Below, piece by piece: positions 37,889 to 50,186 of a DNA stretch of 64,000 bases. Made by a program: the position numbers and the translations under genes. Numbering within the stretch: position 1 is the stretch's first letter; every line of letters begins with the position of its first letter. The stretch covers positions 62,001-126,000 of the forward strand of contig JAVTVY010033662.1 of assembly GCA_036873755.1 (NCBI GenBank). The letters run 5' to 3'. Source of the stretch: Hanleya hanleyi (Eukaryota; Mollusca; Polyplacophora; Lepidopleurida; Hanleyidae). The notes beneath the pieces are model-generated. The model had not been told where the DNA came from, made no database searches, and saw nothing but the letters and a program-made list of their open reading frames with translations.

Positions 37889-38181
37889 ATGTTCTCTTGC
37901 ACAACTTGCTCGAAGCGCTTTCTCGACTGGACAGTTTGCGTTGCCACACACGTGCACGCCACGAAGTACCCATGCATACATGTGCGGATTGTGATATAGT
38001 CTTTAAGAATCCCAGTCAATTGAGACGTCACCGAAATGTCATACACGGATCACGCTCGCCACTCTCGAGACCGGATATTTCAGTTTCTATGGGAATGCAT
38101 CTGAGAATAGATGAACCCATGGAGATTGATTCGCCGCCGCGTATTGAAGAGCCGATGGAGATTGATCCCAGTGTTGAATGA
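37889..38181 (+). pseudogene. two-finger C2H2 protein, right palindrome copy (frameshifted)
   Basis: Mirror copy of 35760-36053. The ATG at 37889 and the first CxxC are intact, but one base is missing within finger 1 (CTTTCTCGACTGG where the left copy has one more base), so the ATG frame is lost. The remainder, including finger 2 and the duplicated PMEID motif, stays open in the shifted frame to 38181. Confidence 0.6.
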
Positions 38182-38310
38182 GAGAAGTAAGAGCTTCGAG
38201 CTTCAGTATCATGGATTGCCCAAAGACGTTTAGGTTACACTGAACGAAGATTGAACTTTCTGAAATGATGGCTTCTGATTGGTCGATTGGACGGTCACCT
38301 CCCCTCTAAC

Positions 38311-38318
38311 TATAAATA
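38311..38318 (+). promoter_or_regulatory. TATA box (TATAAATA)
   Basis: Consensus TATA 55 bp before the ATG at 38374. The mirror position in the left arm reads ATCCATA. The same TATAAATA form precedes several genes in the Polinton block. Confidence 0.65.
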
Positions 38319-38373
38319 CGGAAACACGCATGTTAAATGTACCTTTCTCACAACCTGTACCAGACCCAATCAA

Positions 38374-38652
38374 ATGGAAAAGCCAGCCAATTCCAAGGCA
38401 GACGAGCAATCGTTGAAGATTGTCGAAAAGGTGCCGGTTCCCACTCGACTCCCCAAACGAGTTACCAAAAGATACCCGCCCATAACTATGGAAATGATAG
38501 ATGATTTCTTCGGTGTGGGTTATAGCTCAACCAGGGGAGAGCCCGGAGATCTCCGCTACCATCGCAAGCGATGCCTGACCTGCCTTGAAGGTGTATCCTT
38601 TGCCGTATGTGATCTTTGCACGAGAAGAGAGGAAAAACGAGTGATAGACTAA
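38374..38652 (+). CDS. small Polinton-associated protein, right palindrome copy
   Basis: 92 codons, about 90 percent identical to the left copy at 35286-35567, with the same two C-terminal CxxC-like pairs. The promoter TATA is intact. The C-terminal 5-6 residues come from sequence outside the palindrome. Function unknown. Confidence 0.55.
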   Translation: MEKPANSKADEQSLKIVEKVPVPTRLPKRVTKRYPPITMEMIDDFFGVGYSSTRGEPGDLRYHRKRCLTCLEGVSFAVCDLCTRREEKRVID

Positions 38653-38659
38653 TGAAGAG

Positions 38660-40740
38660 AACCCAGGGATGGTGTTGCTGAGAAGCTCAAGATAGCAGCG
38701 AGAACATAGAATTTGGCATATTTTCTCGATAAAAACAATCACTATTAATTATTAGGCGGGAGGTGCGGGGGGGGGGGGGGAGGAGGAGTCCGGGAGAAAA
38801 ATCAGTTCTGGTCGCCATCAGAAAACATCAACTTCGCAAATCGGCACAAGATGTTTGTTTAAATGACCATACCCACACTTGGGTACCTATTTGCGTAATG
38901 GGGCATACCACTACCTCAGTCTCAGGTCACATTTACAGACAGCATTCCCACCCGAACGCACATAAGCAGAAGTGACATAAGAAATATCTAAGGTGGTATT
39001 TGTCGATGTTCCGATCACTTTTCGCTTCTGTGTTATGTCTCGATTTTGTATAGCGACGAAAGAAATGTGCTGGTGATCAGTGGGGTTTCCCTATACGTCA
39101 TAGCCACATCGTAAAGGTCATCTTTCGCTATTGGGTTTAGGGACAAGTGGAGTGAGCCTGTTAAACGGAGCATGCGCTGTGGGGAGGTTGTTATAGAAAG
39201 TTGCGTTAGCCTTGTGTTGCTATGACCTGGGCAACAGCGACACAGAATCGTTCCAGCGCGTCCCGGAGTCAAAATAATTTCATCCCTATTGGTGAAAGTA
39301 GATACATTACGAAACGAAGTCAATCCAGGTTGGCAAATCCGTCAAATGAATAATTACCTTAGCTTTTAGCCTATTCTGACGCAAATGCCAAATCATTGCA
39401 ACTTCCCCCAACTAGCTTGCTTACGGCAAACTGGTACCTCTCGAGATCACTACTTCGTTGTCCTCAAGACATAAGCTTTACCCTGAAAACTTGTTCCTGG
39501 TTCGGCTTGCTATTACTTGTTGAACCAGACAGTTTGTTGCAAAGGTATGGACCGGTTCTTCCTCATTACTGCAATTGGTGGTTAATCATTTGAGGTTCAC
39601 CACAAGTATAATGAGTAGATACATATATGTAAGTAACTTTGCATATATATTGAGGATTTGGATTCAAGTGTTTGGGTTACTCAAGGAATTTTGAAGGGTC
39701 TTATTAAAACATCGGAAAAGTTTAAGTCGACAAAACGGTTCCTGAAATTGAAACCTTGATCACAAACAATCCGGAAAGTTCATGAAGGAGTGTCTCCAGA
39801 CAATCAGAAATTCAACGTAGCACCAAAAACAAACGGGCTCAATTAACCCCACCCTGCCGTTAGGTGTCGAAGTCCAATCCAAGGTTGGCCTCCTTACATC
39901 TGCTCTTAGAGCTTTTACTTGTTTTCATATGTCAACATTTTTCATACATCGGTACGATACTACAATTGGCAACCAAAGTTTGGAAGTTTGTGGAACATAT
40001 TCATTACCCAGTAAAGTAGGGTTCTTGAGGTAATTCCCTCAACAAAAGGGAGAGCGTAGCACAGCGCGCGGAGAAGCCAGCCGTTCAGGCCCGTCACGGT
40101 TTTGGTTGGTTTCTCCTACCTTCTTCGGAACGAGCTTCCCCAAGTGAGTAGGATGAGAAATTAACTCCACAGGTGAATGGTAGCTACTTTTATGTCTGCT
40201 TCCAGAAGCTAGCATATTATAACACGAGCATAAAATGTGGTTGCCCTTGTCGGTGAAACTGTAGACGTAACAAGGCTAAACAGAATTGTACGGCTATGAC
40301 CTACATGAAGAAATGGCAGACAACGCCATATATTATTTTAGGTCACTCAAGAATAGAGTATGTGACTCATTCACCTAAGTAAGATACTTGTCCAAATAAC
40401 GGATTCTCGTCATCTTGAAATCCATTCGTTCTGACGCAGCAAATTTTGTCTTCTTCAACGTCCTTGGGTACGCAAATGTAAATGTAACCATTTAAATTAA
40501 ACTCTTATTTGTCGCTCTTGTCAGTTGGAAGTATCCCTAATCATTTGAACGTCAGCTGAGAACGTCTTTAGGATAGGCTTGATTTTATGAACGTAACACA
40601 GTAACGTCCACTAACGCCTAGCTTCATCGAAATGCAGTGACGTCCATCAACCCCCGTCTTTACGCCTTAACGACCTATCGTAACGCCATAGCGCATTTTC
40701 TACCATACAATTACACACACATTATTTGACCATAGACCCT
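38660..40740. other. non-coding spacer
   Basis: No supported gene. A G-rich run is at 38768-38785. Scattered frames (38763-39593) show no domain. Confidence 0.5.
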
Positions 40741-40744
40741 TGAC

Positions 40745-41360
40745 CCTTGATGAAAGTTGTGTCATCATCGGAAGTGCCGTCATCATCGGAAGGGGCGTCA
40801 ATGTCCGCATGTCCGCCACTGGGCGGTAGTATCACACCCTCTTCCAAATGACGTCATTGCCGGAAGTGACGTCATCGCACGCATGCGCACGTCTCTGGGG
40901 TACACCCTGTGCCTTATAGTGCTTTTAGAGGTGACGTCATCACTGGAAGTGACATAACCGCATGCATGTGCGGTAACCTATGTACATCGTTGGAAGTGAC
41001 ATCATTCCAAGAACTCCGAGCTCCAAGAACACCGAAGTCCATGAGCCCCGAGCTCCATGAACTCCGAGCTCCGAAAGCGAGGCGTGCCAACTCCAATCTT
41101 ATTGCATTGACGCCCTAACGCTGGTGAGTGATTGAGCTCGCTCGCTCGCTCACTCACTCACTCACTCACTCACTCACTCACTCGCTCCCTCGCTCACTCA
41201 CTCACTCGCTCCTTCGCTCACTCACTAACTCACTCACTGGAGTGACGTCATCGCACTCATGCGCACGTCCCTGGTGGTTCAATCTGTGCCCTATAGGCCG
41301 TAGAGTATAGAATACACCACGGTGCGAGTATGCCACCAGGGACGTGCGCATGCATGCTAT
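40745..41360. repeat. repeat cluster rich in TGACGTCA and GCATGCGCAC sites
   Basis: Contains at least three direct copies and one inverted copy of a module AGTGACGTCATCGCAC(G/T)CATGCGCACGTC, each followed by a CTGTGCC(T/C)TATAG phrase (40866-40920, 41242-41295, inverted about 41330-41370). Between them lie GAGCTCC repeats (41008-41080) and a (CTCA)n tract (41130-41240). GAGCTC repeats also occur in the palindrome arms at 36830-36890. Confidence 0.65.
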
Positions 41361-41371
41361 GACGTCACATT

Positions 41372-42921
41372 CTAACCCTCCTCAAATTAATCCTAACCCG
41401 ATACCTCATACCATAACTCAAATCCTTCATGATTCCATGCTATAACCCAGAGAAGAGAAACTGAATACTCTAGCAGTCTCCTAGGCAGGGTGGTCCTTAG
41501 CCTTTTCCATGGAAAGGAGTCAGGACATATTGTGAAATATGGAATTTCTTAGCCACCATACAATTGCATAAAGTTCGACTTTTCATTTACCACTTTTATA
41601 TAATCTGTGTGCATGCGACCTTAATATATGATGATGTGTTTTGACAAAACTTTTACCGGGATTCTATTTCATGACCCTAGGTTATTGTGTACATTTGCGA
41701 ACACAGCTATTTGTGAGAAACAGTTATATAAATTTCAATCTATATGGTTTAACATTGCATAGTTGTGTAACCGCACTGGAATTGTACTGAATTCTCCTGA
41801 ATTTGATGTGCGTGTTTAGATAATGAGACAGATAGCCTAACAGGAAGCTTAAACTGCACTGAAGGTTTGACAAGTTAGTTCGAGTTAACTTGACCCTGTA
41901 ATATACTAGCATTGTATAAAAAGAGATGACAGGCAGCCTAATTCACGATCATGTCTCGATGATAGATGTACTATCTCCAGTTTTGAAAGACATTTACAAA
42001 ATGGTCTGATGTTAGTGAAGCTGTGTTGGTCTGCCTGCTAAATAACGCCGATCATTCCTAAAGTTAGGTGGGATGAATTTACAATAAATCGGCTTAATAT
42101 TCAGCAGACATGGACTCCGTCGTTGTTGTATCCGGTCTCCTTTAAAGAGGCTATCAAGTCTTCGAAAAATCTCGTAAGCCGAAACTGGAATCTATTATCT
42201 AGGTTTTATGGAGACCATCACCCGAGTCAACAGACGACCATGCGTTACAACATCTTAAGATCGCGCACAAGCCCTTGTCGTCTTGAAGACCGAAAATTCC
42301 ATAATATAGATGATCCTTGAGTACTGACACCATTAACGCATGTTACACGAGAAGAACCTGGCGAGGGGCAAGTTTTGATAGTTCCGATCAAAGTCTATAT
42401 TCCGAATCATAACAGCCAATTTTACGAGTAAGACAATGTTGCCTTTGAAATGCTTGTGTGGTTTGTCAGGGTATTTTGATAGATCAAGTGTAAAAGTTTA
42501 TGCTTGAAGGTGAAGATTCTTATATGCTCGGCATATATATCGGAGATCCCGGGAAATCGAAACCTATATTTTCCGGTAACCTTTTCGTCAATTAAACACA
42601 ATCAAACTCGGATGCATATTGACTGAGTTATCAGATATTCATTAGGATTTTCGACGAATACACTCGAGATTCCCGGGCTATAGGCCGACCGGAAATTTAT
42701 ACTTATGTAAACTCGTCAACTCCGCATATGTTGCCATCAGAACCTGTTGGGTATATGGGCCTGTTCGGATTCTCAGTAGCCTAACCTAAAATGTGATAGA
42801 TATGCCCTGGCATCTTATACGAGTGTGTATGGTTCCCTTGAAATGTTGATCAGTTTCATGCGATATTAATTATAAGCTGAGAAGTTAAATTAATTTTTTA
42901 ATTGAAATGGATGTTTTATGG
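41372..42921. other. non-coding spacer
   Basis: No gene or repeat recognised. The small frame at 42123-42320 has no domain. Confidence 0.5.
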
Positions 42922-43779
42922 TAACATACGGCTGCATGCAATGATCCAACATTAGGGATATATGGTCCATCTGATTATCGGTGAACATTCTAGAGGCCTC
43001 ATGTGAAAAAGACAACAAAGTTTAAACCCACACTGACAAGTGGGATATCTACGACGAATCCATGTCTGCTTACATTTGCTGAAGTACATAGCAAGGAAAT
43101 GAAGAGCAAAGTTGATGTAAATGGATATGCGTCCTGCACAACATCTTTCGTTCCCTATGGACTGCTAACGTCGCAGCTCTCATTAATGCAAATATTAATA
43201 TAAATGTAATGTAATGTTAATCTAACATCTATAAAACTCATTGTCGCCGAGGCCACAGCTATGCCCAACCCTGTACTCCGGCACACGCCGTGGCATATAA
43301 AGAGCCCAGTTCAAGTATTACCGGCTGTTCCATCTGCTCTTAGATGGCCAATCACAGCGGCTGTATTGTCTAGTCCTTTTGCAGCCGACACACTTGGCTA
43401 CTCGAACTGCGCGCACCGCATTTTTAACGAAAAATGGAGGAAAAGCCGATGCGGACTATATGTGACAGATTCAATGTTCAGTTTACTGGATCACCAGAAA
43501 TTAGCTATAGCTTCCATCTTGAGAAAGAAAGATGTTCGCTTACGATATTTATTTTGAAAATAGGCTTATGGATCAAGCAAGTGATCGATAAAATATATTT
43601 TTGGGGAAAGCTTATAGGAACACGCCGAAATTGTTGAATTTGTGGAGGAATTTGTTAAATGTGAAAAAAATCTGTAAAAACGGAACGAAATGCACATTAC
43701 CAATCTTCGATGAGAAGTACAAATAGATGCATCGATGAAAAATAACGAAAACAAATGTTAGAGGGAAAAAGAAAACATT

Positions 43780-43851
43780 AGGTTCTACCAAGATTTGAAC
43801 TCAGATCGCTGGATTCAGAGTCCAGCCTGCTAACCATTGCATCACGAAACG
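43780..43851 (-). tRNA. tRNA-Gln(CTG)-like sequence, copy A
   Basis: The anticodon arm CTGGACTCTGAATCCAG and T-arm GAGTTCAAATCT on the minus strand match eukaryotic tRNA-Gln(CUG), with a D-arm AATGGTTAGCA. The acceptor stem is poorly paired (5' CGTTTCG against 3' TAGAACC), so this is probably a pseudogene or tRNA-derived repeat. It is duplicated at 51045-51116. Confidence 0.55.
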
Positions 43852-44113
43852 TGTTTAACTTCCTGGACAGAACGAGCACTTTTCTCCTGAAGTCCGCTTC
43901 GGTGGGACATATGTGCTGCCATGTGATAGGTCACATGAATCTTCTCGCTCATAAATATTTATCACATACTACGCTTGCTTCCATTACAAACTAGAGGCAT
44001 TGAGGTAGCATGTCTCTGGTGGAGCGAGAATGATTAAACTGGGCCGCCCAATGTTATCTCAACGATATTCTCAGACGAATTAAACTATCCAGCCTTTTCT
44101 AGATCTGTCATAC

Positions 44114-44341
44114 TTAATTACAAGCGTCTGGTCCGTCATTCATAATCCAGCCGTCGTCCATTAGAGAATATCCGCGTCCATAATCCAAAGACCTATTCCA
44201 TATTCCATATAACAGTATTAGCACCAAATTCAAAAAGACAATCATAGTATACATAAACATAGGCTTGTTTCCTGCAAGAGAGAAGCGGTCAACAGTTTTC
44301 AATGATGCCGGCAAGACATCATGATGTTCCAAAAATATCAA
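44114..44341 (-). CDS. small transmembrane ORF at the retroelement 3' end, copy A
   Basis: Open frame of about 75 codons with one strong hydrophobic segment (TMIVFLNLVLILLYGIW). It is preserved in all three retroelement copies (51379-51606, 56457-56682) although the RT frames are broken. No ATG occurs until shortly before the hydrophobic stretch. TCTCTTGCAG lies immediately before the ATG-bearing part and resembles a splice acceptor. Function unknown; it may be non-coding 3' UTR. Confidence 0.3.
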   Translation of the reverse strand: MIFLEHHDVLPASLKTVDRFSLAGNKPMFMYTMIVFLNLVLILLYGIWNRSLDYGRGYSLMDDGWIMNDGPDACN

Positions 44342-46623
44342 ATCCGTATCGCTGATCAGTATTCTTAATCCATAATATTCGTTGTAAAGTCGTCATCTAA
44401 AGAATGATGTATCTCAGTCACGCTTTGATTGTGACTGTTCATATGAGTACCATGAGGATCTTGAAGTACATGGGTTCATACGGCCCCTAGCCCCGGGTTA
44501 AGCGGAATTAGACACAAGTTACGAAACGTAGCGCCATAGATCTTGCACGCTACGTTCGTATTTTGCTATCAGCATGCGATATGTATCGCCAAATTTGAGA
44601 AACTTTGAGTGGAGGCGCTTGGTGGAATAGCCCTGTTTTATAAGTTTCTGCAACAATGTTTTGTGACGTTGATTAAAATCGTCACATTTAACACAGGATC
44701 TAGCATATGCTACTAAGCGAGATATGTATACGCCATATGCAGGCCCCACTGGAATATTACGGTCCAGAAAGGGATAGTTTACGGTGTCGAAATTGTAATC
44801 ATCTCTTTTGTCATAAAGTCGACGAGAGAGAATGCCCGCTTCATTTTTATAGAGATAGAGATCTAAATATGGTGTGCCTGTAGGGCTATCTGTAGTTTCC
44901 TTCAAATCCAGTGAAGGTGGATATATATCCTTCACTGCGCATCATTTATATAGCGATTATCCACAGCGAGAAGATCGTCTATATAGCGTTTGGTGAATGA
45001 GACGGAACGGGCTTTGAATGGATCGGTTTTTGAAAGCGCCTGCATATAGTCATATTAATAAGAGAACAGATACAGGTCAGCCAACAGGGGTGCACAATTA
45101 GTACCCATTGGAATACCTATATGCTGCTGATATATTGTGTTGCCAAATTTCACATAGATATTTTTAATGAGAAATTCAAGCAACTCTATAAACAAAGAAA
45201 CATCCCATGAATGATATCTCTTGTTTGTAGTCGAGCTAAAGAATGCTTTATAGCTTCCGACATTAATATATCTACGATCAGTTTTCTTGAACACAGATAC
45301 TATTAATGAACTTATACGGTGAATAAGGTCCTGATGAGGGATTGTAGTATAGAGAGTCGAGAAATCCCATGTTGATACATGTTTTTACGGTATGTGACCT
45401 TTAGCATCAAGTTCTTCCGTAAGACATTTTGAGTTTTTCAATATCCACATACATCCAACGCCAGAGTTCTTAGAAATAGTGGCGCAATACCTTTCCCAAA
45501 ATGCTTTTACCTCCTGAAGGGCCCTCGTCAATAGGGTTGAAAGAAGCTTGGTGGTGCAGCTTCTAGAACCAGCTATGAATCTAGCTTTGTATGGTGATTT
45601 ATGCATTTTGGGAGTCCAGTATAGTTTTGGTATGTCGTTATGATTGGTTGGAAGACAAATACCTCTTTCCCTGAGAAACTTTTTGTGATTGTTAAATAAA
45701 TCTTCCAGAGTAAATGCAGTTTGGGAGTAAGTAGACGTATTTGATGAAGATATGTCTACACTCAATTCTTTAACCAGCACCTGGTAATAGTAATATTTAC
45801 ATATGAATATTATATTATTCGGAGCTTTGTCTGCTGGGACTATGACGAATTTACTCTGGAGATTTGCTAGAACTTCTTGCGAATTGAGGTTTCTCAGTAC
45901 TTGTTTTGCTTGGGGAAGAGTACTTCTGTCAATATGGCGGATTGTTTCAACGACCTTGCTCTTGGTGAGGTCCAGCCAATCAGCGAGTACTGTAGGTTCA
46001 ACTTTTTCTCGCTTAGACCAATCAATAACGTACTGTTCCAATGCAGACAGGACTATCTTCTGGTCGGCTTCAGATTTATTCTTCTTGGCTCTCTATATTT
46101 AGGTCCTTTCATCAGGAATAATTTCAGATCCTTATCACTCACCACATCAAGGTCACCAGTCACAATATGTTTGCATGGTGTATAGATAAAGTTCGACGAT
46201 TCACAATCACAACTATAGCCTCCTGACGTGTATAAGTTCCAGCCAATCTCCTTGACAGCATTGGAGTAATTGAATATTTTGATGGCTATAGATTTAGTAT
46301 ACTTATATGAAATGCAAGAAGGTTCTGTGAACTTAAAATAGTTTGGTACAGCGTACAGTCCTTTATCTAAGTAGTTGAGTTTCAAGAAAAGCCGATCTTG
46401 ACATGTTTCGATTATGTTCATTGGACGATACAACCGAAAATACTCTATATCTTGACATACTTTACTGATTTTTGGTGGTATTATATTTCCTGAAGACGCA
46501 GATTGTTGTATATCTCTGGATATTTGATTTAAAGCTCTCAGAGGTAACGCATACAGAACTGTACGTAAGCTATGTATACTATTGGGTGTGTTAGTTAAAC
46601 CCACTAAGTAATTTAAAGTGATA
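44116..46623 (-). pseudogene. permuted Penelope-like retroelement (Naiad type), copy A, truncated
   Basis: Minus-strand coding pieces at 46604-46053 (linker with CDCESSN and KGPKYREP motifs), 46041-45385 (RT fingers with VPADKAPNN and RFIAGSRSC), 45294-45055 (RT with GIPMGTNCAP) and 44935-44519 (RT thumb and C-terminus). They lie in different frames. Inactivating changes shared with copy B are a stop after LFSY (TAA at 45057-45055) and a lost base before KDIYPP; the RYIDD catalytic motif lies between them near 44974-44988. Copy A also has its own roughly 44-bp deletion near 46354 and lacks the GIY-YIG part. Confidence 0.8.
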
Positions 46624-49062
46624 CTTAATGTACCTTTGAGTCATCAGAGCTACGGTTGATCGGTTAATATGTTGATATGCCCTGTGAAATATGAATAATA
46701 GGATTATTGTCAAATTTGTAAAAAATAAAAAAAATGGATTCGACATTCTCTATCGTAGGTAATGATAACCCCAACGCAGAAATTAAATATTCTCCCCGAG
46801 GATTGAATTACTACACATATAAGGGAAGTGGGAAGACGTGCCGACATACTGACAGAGTCAGATGACTTCACGGTATAGTCTTCTGGTTAATCTATTCTAA
46901 AAACACTCGCATCTCAGTCATGAAAGCCAAGAAAACAGAGCAGCACAAGCTGTATAGTGTTTCAGTCATTTTCAGTCATTTTAATGTATAATCAGAGTAA
47001 ACCACTTCAATCCAAGATATTTTTTTATACATTTATCCTGACTGCCTTTATAAAACATACCCAAATACCGGCTGATGATGGATTTGTTCTTAAAAATCCA
47101 AATCAATTAGGCAGAATGGATTTGCTATTTTAAATCCAATTCATTTAAGCATAATTTTCGATGAAGCAGAATTCAAGTAAACGGGTTCCGCTGTCAACAA
47201 TATCCCAAATTTCTCATCCATCGTTTGTGTTATGGTATTGTGTACGACTGTTTTGATAGATCGATAATGGATATGTTTCAGTTACTTAAATAATCATTCA
47301 AACAGTATGTAACATTGGCGTACAAAAACCATCGCAACAACATGTTGGTCAACTGATTAGTTCACGAGAAACATGATCGAAGACATTCCGAACAAAGTTG
47401 AAGGATGTCTCAAATTTTTGGCTGACTTGTTTTACATATGAAGCCGATACATTGCAGTGATTAGTCTTGATAACAATACAAGATAATATTATTAGAACAG
47501 CCGAGTGGTGTGTGCTCATAGAGTACAAAATAATTTTCTACCCGGTTTGACATCAAATAATGCAGGGCATGGTGTTAGATGGAAAGTGAGATTCAATGAA
47601 CATTTACAGTAAGTATGATTCGCTGGATTTTCACGAGCCAATGAAAATCCAGGACTTCGTTTTGAAAATTTGAATTGACCAATGAAGTGCTGTAAAACTA
47701 GAAGATATCCCATGATGCACTTGCGTTTCTATGAAACTCCATTCTGGCACAATCCATACATGCTGGACCGGGAGCATAACCGCGCTCAATCTAGGTAAAC
47801 CAAGATGGTAAATCAAGGTATACCATCTGGACGTAACGCTATGAAAACTTCGTGCGAAATATTTGCCGATATTCTACGAGATCCCATAATAAGCCAATCT
47901 CGACAATTTCTGCCTTTTCTCTCTGACAATGATTGACGTTTAGTTCACGGAAATTAATATCTTCGCGCAGCACAATCTTTTGATATTTTCTATCCCTACC
48001 AAAGCCAGACTTTTCGGCGGGAGTAAACTCTTTCATATTTTCGGTTTATCACGCACACCGCCTGGAAATGATGCCATATTTGGATGATGTTTCACGATAA
48101 TGTTTATATATTAGTCCACGTGATAACGTGTGTAATTACTGTTTTACCCAGCTAGCCACCTGATTGGCTAACAAATGTAGCTTTAAATTCGCATGGGATT
48201 TACATAGCGCTGCAGCCAGATATAGTATTTCGTGATATTGTATCGGAGTTTACTGAGATCGAACCGCGCTATTCCTGTGGACATCTTGAACGACATGACC
48301 ACACGGTCCCTAAGCTGTAACTGACACAAAGTACATTCTTTTGTGGATTGTGCAGTGTGGCGTTCGTCTGTTGGTTACAGATATAACGATTACCGCCTAC
48401 GAGGTCTGACTGCTGAAGTATGTTTATCTCTATTTCAACTTTCCCCTTCGTGAAGGCAATTAGGAACTGTTTTCTAAAATGAATTGAAAAGAATGTTTAA
48501 ACATTGAATATTCTAAACGGACTTTCCGTGGCTCAACATAACAACTTGCTAGTTATGCAATTTATACATGGGCATTTGCTTTTTCTTCATCATAAATAAG
48601 ATGACATAACGATACAGCTACCACGCTGTATTTTGTTGTCAACAAAATATCCTTTATGTCCTCAATATGTTTGTCTAAGCCACAAAGAAGGAGACAAACA
48701 AGGTTGAGGCCAGACTGGAATTCTCCGGAGATAGATATTTATATAACCTTGAAATAATTAGGAATGGTAAGACAGCGGTGTCTCATTTATATATATATAT
48801 AAGAGTTTGTGATGCATTGTGTTCTAGTGACATTTAGCGTCAAACCAGACCGATGTAATTTCCATTAAATTTGCATTGTCTACACAACAGTGATAAGCTG
48901 ACGTCAGCTCATGAGAGACAAAGACGGGGAGAATAAGGGGTGCAGCGGGTGGCTGTATCATCAGAACAGGACGATATATCTTCGGAGGATAGAATTCGGC
49001 TAACTTCTATTAATATATCAGTAAATAAATCACCTTCAGTGTAGCGACTCTATAGTTGCAGA
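46624..49062. other. non-coding, mostly host-like
   Basis: No supported gene except the short repeat at 46813-46902. Contains an ATATATATATA tract near 48790, upstream of the exon at 49063. Confidence 0.5.
46813..46902 (+). repeat. ~90-bp repeat also inserted in the minor capsid gene
   Basis: ACACATATAAGGGAAGTGGG through GGTTAATCTATTCTAAA matches 60469-60558 at about 85-90 percent identity. The two copies have unrelated surroundings, so it is a short mobile or carried sequence. Confidence 0.65.
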
Positions 49063-49347
49063 ATGAGCACTTTCCTGTATCTGATATGTGAAATCGTCCT
49101 TGTCGCAACCCTAAGTAATGCTGTTTTAATGCAGTCGCAACAGTTGAGGCCAGAAGCAAATGGAACAGCTCTCGATTGTCAGATTAAGTGTTTAAAGGAC
49201 GAAGAATGCATGCCTTTCTTTCATAACCACAATAGTGGAACCAGTCAGACGCATGATGTGGTCTTCTTCAACCAAAATGGCGGCCTGTTGTCTCCGGGAA
49301 GTCAATATTATAGACAACTTCAATGTATGTATTACTCAACAGTATGA
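49063..49347 (+). CDS. secreted protein, probable first exon (PAN/apple-like N-terminus)
   Basis: ATG at 49063 is followed by a signal-peptide-like stretch (residues 1 to about 20, hydrophobic, ending near SNAV). The mature part has Cys pairs in a DCQIKCLKDEEC arrangement, as in PAN/apple-like secreted proteins of molluscs. The frame runs to a TGA at 49347, but a plausible donor (CAAT|GTATGT at 49325) suggests that the exon ends earlier and that the rest lies beyond the inserted elements. Only this exon is recognised, so the gene may be partial. Confidence 0.45.
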   Translation: MSTFLYLICEIVLVATLSNAVLMQSQQLRPEANGTALDCQIKCLKDEECMPFFHNHNSGTSQTHDVVFFNQNGGLLSPGSQYYRQLQCMYYSTV

Positions 49348-50186
49348 TTAATAAATTATTAATTAGTTTGAGAGAATATACACGGTTTCGGTGCATAAAT
49401 GACAGACCGCCTCTAAATCTGGCTGTGGGGAGTGGCGGGAAGCGGGAGGGAGGAACGGTCGGTGGAAGGGAGAGGATGGTATGGGTATAGGGATGAGGAC
49501 AGGACAATGGACCTGAACGTTCTCGCGTGGAGACGAAGTTCGTACTAGTACGGTATGTATTGAAGAATAATAATTTTTCTTTCTGTAACGTAATGGTACT
49601 CACAGCTCCCAAAGCTACACAAAAAGAGTTATGGCTAACGCATACAACGCCCAATAAAATGACCATTATAGTGCCATTTATGTCAGTATAGAATATATTT
49701 GAATTTCGAACTAAACTTAGAAAGAGCGCGACAATGTAAAAGGTGAAGTAAAAAGGAAAGTTTTTTTACATTGTCTCGTTTATTGTTGAAGTAGAGTTGT
49801 TTACCCAAGATTTGTCGCCCCTAGCGCTCACTCTGCTATGGAACACGGAACACAACCAACCTGTAACAATCTGGGTCATCTATACGCGGTAAGACTGACC
49901 CTGGGATCGTGTGTATCCATTTTCAGCCTACTTTCGGCAACTATATAAGGGAATTCCCCGAAATCAACACCACGTGAAGTAGTCAGCCAATCAGTTAAAT
50001 TCTATTGACGTAACCCGCCATTGTTGAGTCATGTGCTGTCCTACTTGTTCAAAATTACAGATCTACAACACCTCTTGAACGATACGGAAGTTATTAATAT
50101 CTGTATCTTTTGTAAGCTCAGACAATATATGTTTCAGAAGTAGTATGAAAAACATGTAATTGATCAGATTTCTGTTCTCCGCCGGA
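49348..50186. other. non-coding spacer
   Basis: No gene supported. A purine-rich GGGAGGGAGGAACGG stretch lies near 49444. Confidence 0.5.

Larger units (their letters stand above)
35306..38635. mobile_element. 3.3-kb palindrome carrying Polinton-type genes
   Basis: Arms 35306-36963 and about 36999-38635 are inverted copies around a spacer of about 36 bp (centre about 36970). Similarity is high over genes, promoters, CCCGGATGTA arrays and CA/CAC microsatellites. The mirrored genes point away from the centre on both sides. The left copies have lost a TATA, and the right copy of the C2H2 gene has lost a base, so the arms are diverging. The structure looks like two element ends joined head to head, or a foldback derivative. 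Confidence 0.85.
42922..46623. repeat. 3.7-kb duplicated segment, copy A
   Basis: Near-identical to 50187-53936 at a constant offset of 7265/7264 bp. It starts at TAACATACGGCTGCATGC and ends after ATTTAAAGTGATA, where copy B continues into the retroelement N-terminus. It includes 1.2 kb beyond the retroelement 3' end and a tRNA-Gln-like sequence. The duplication is DNA-level and not retrotransposition, because disabled codons and non-element flank are shared. Confidence 0.85.

Noticed and set aside
43003..43637. ORFs repeated at 43003-43637 and 50268-50902 as conserved genes
   Set aside because: Identity is due to recent DNA duplication; frames overlap and show no domain.
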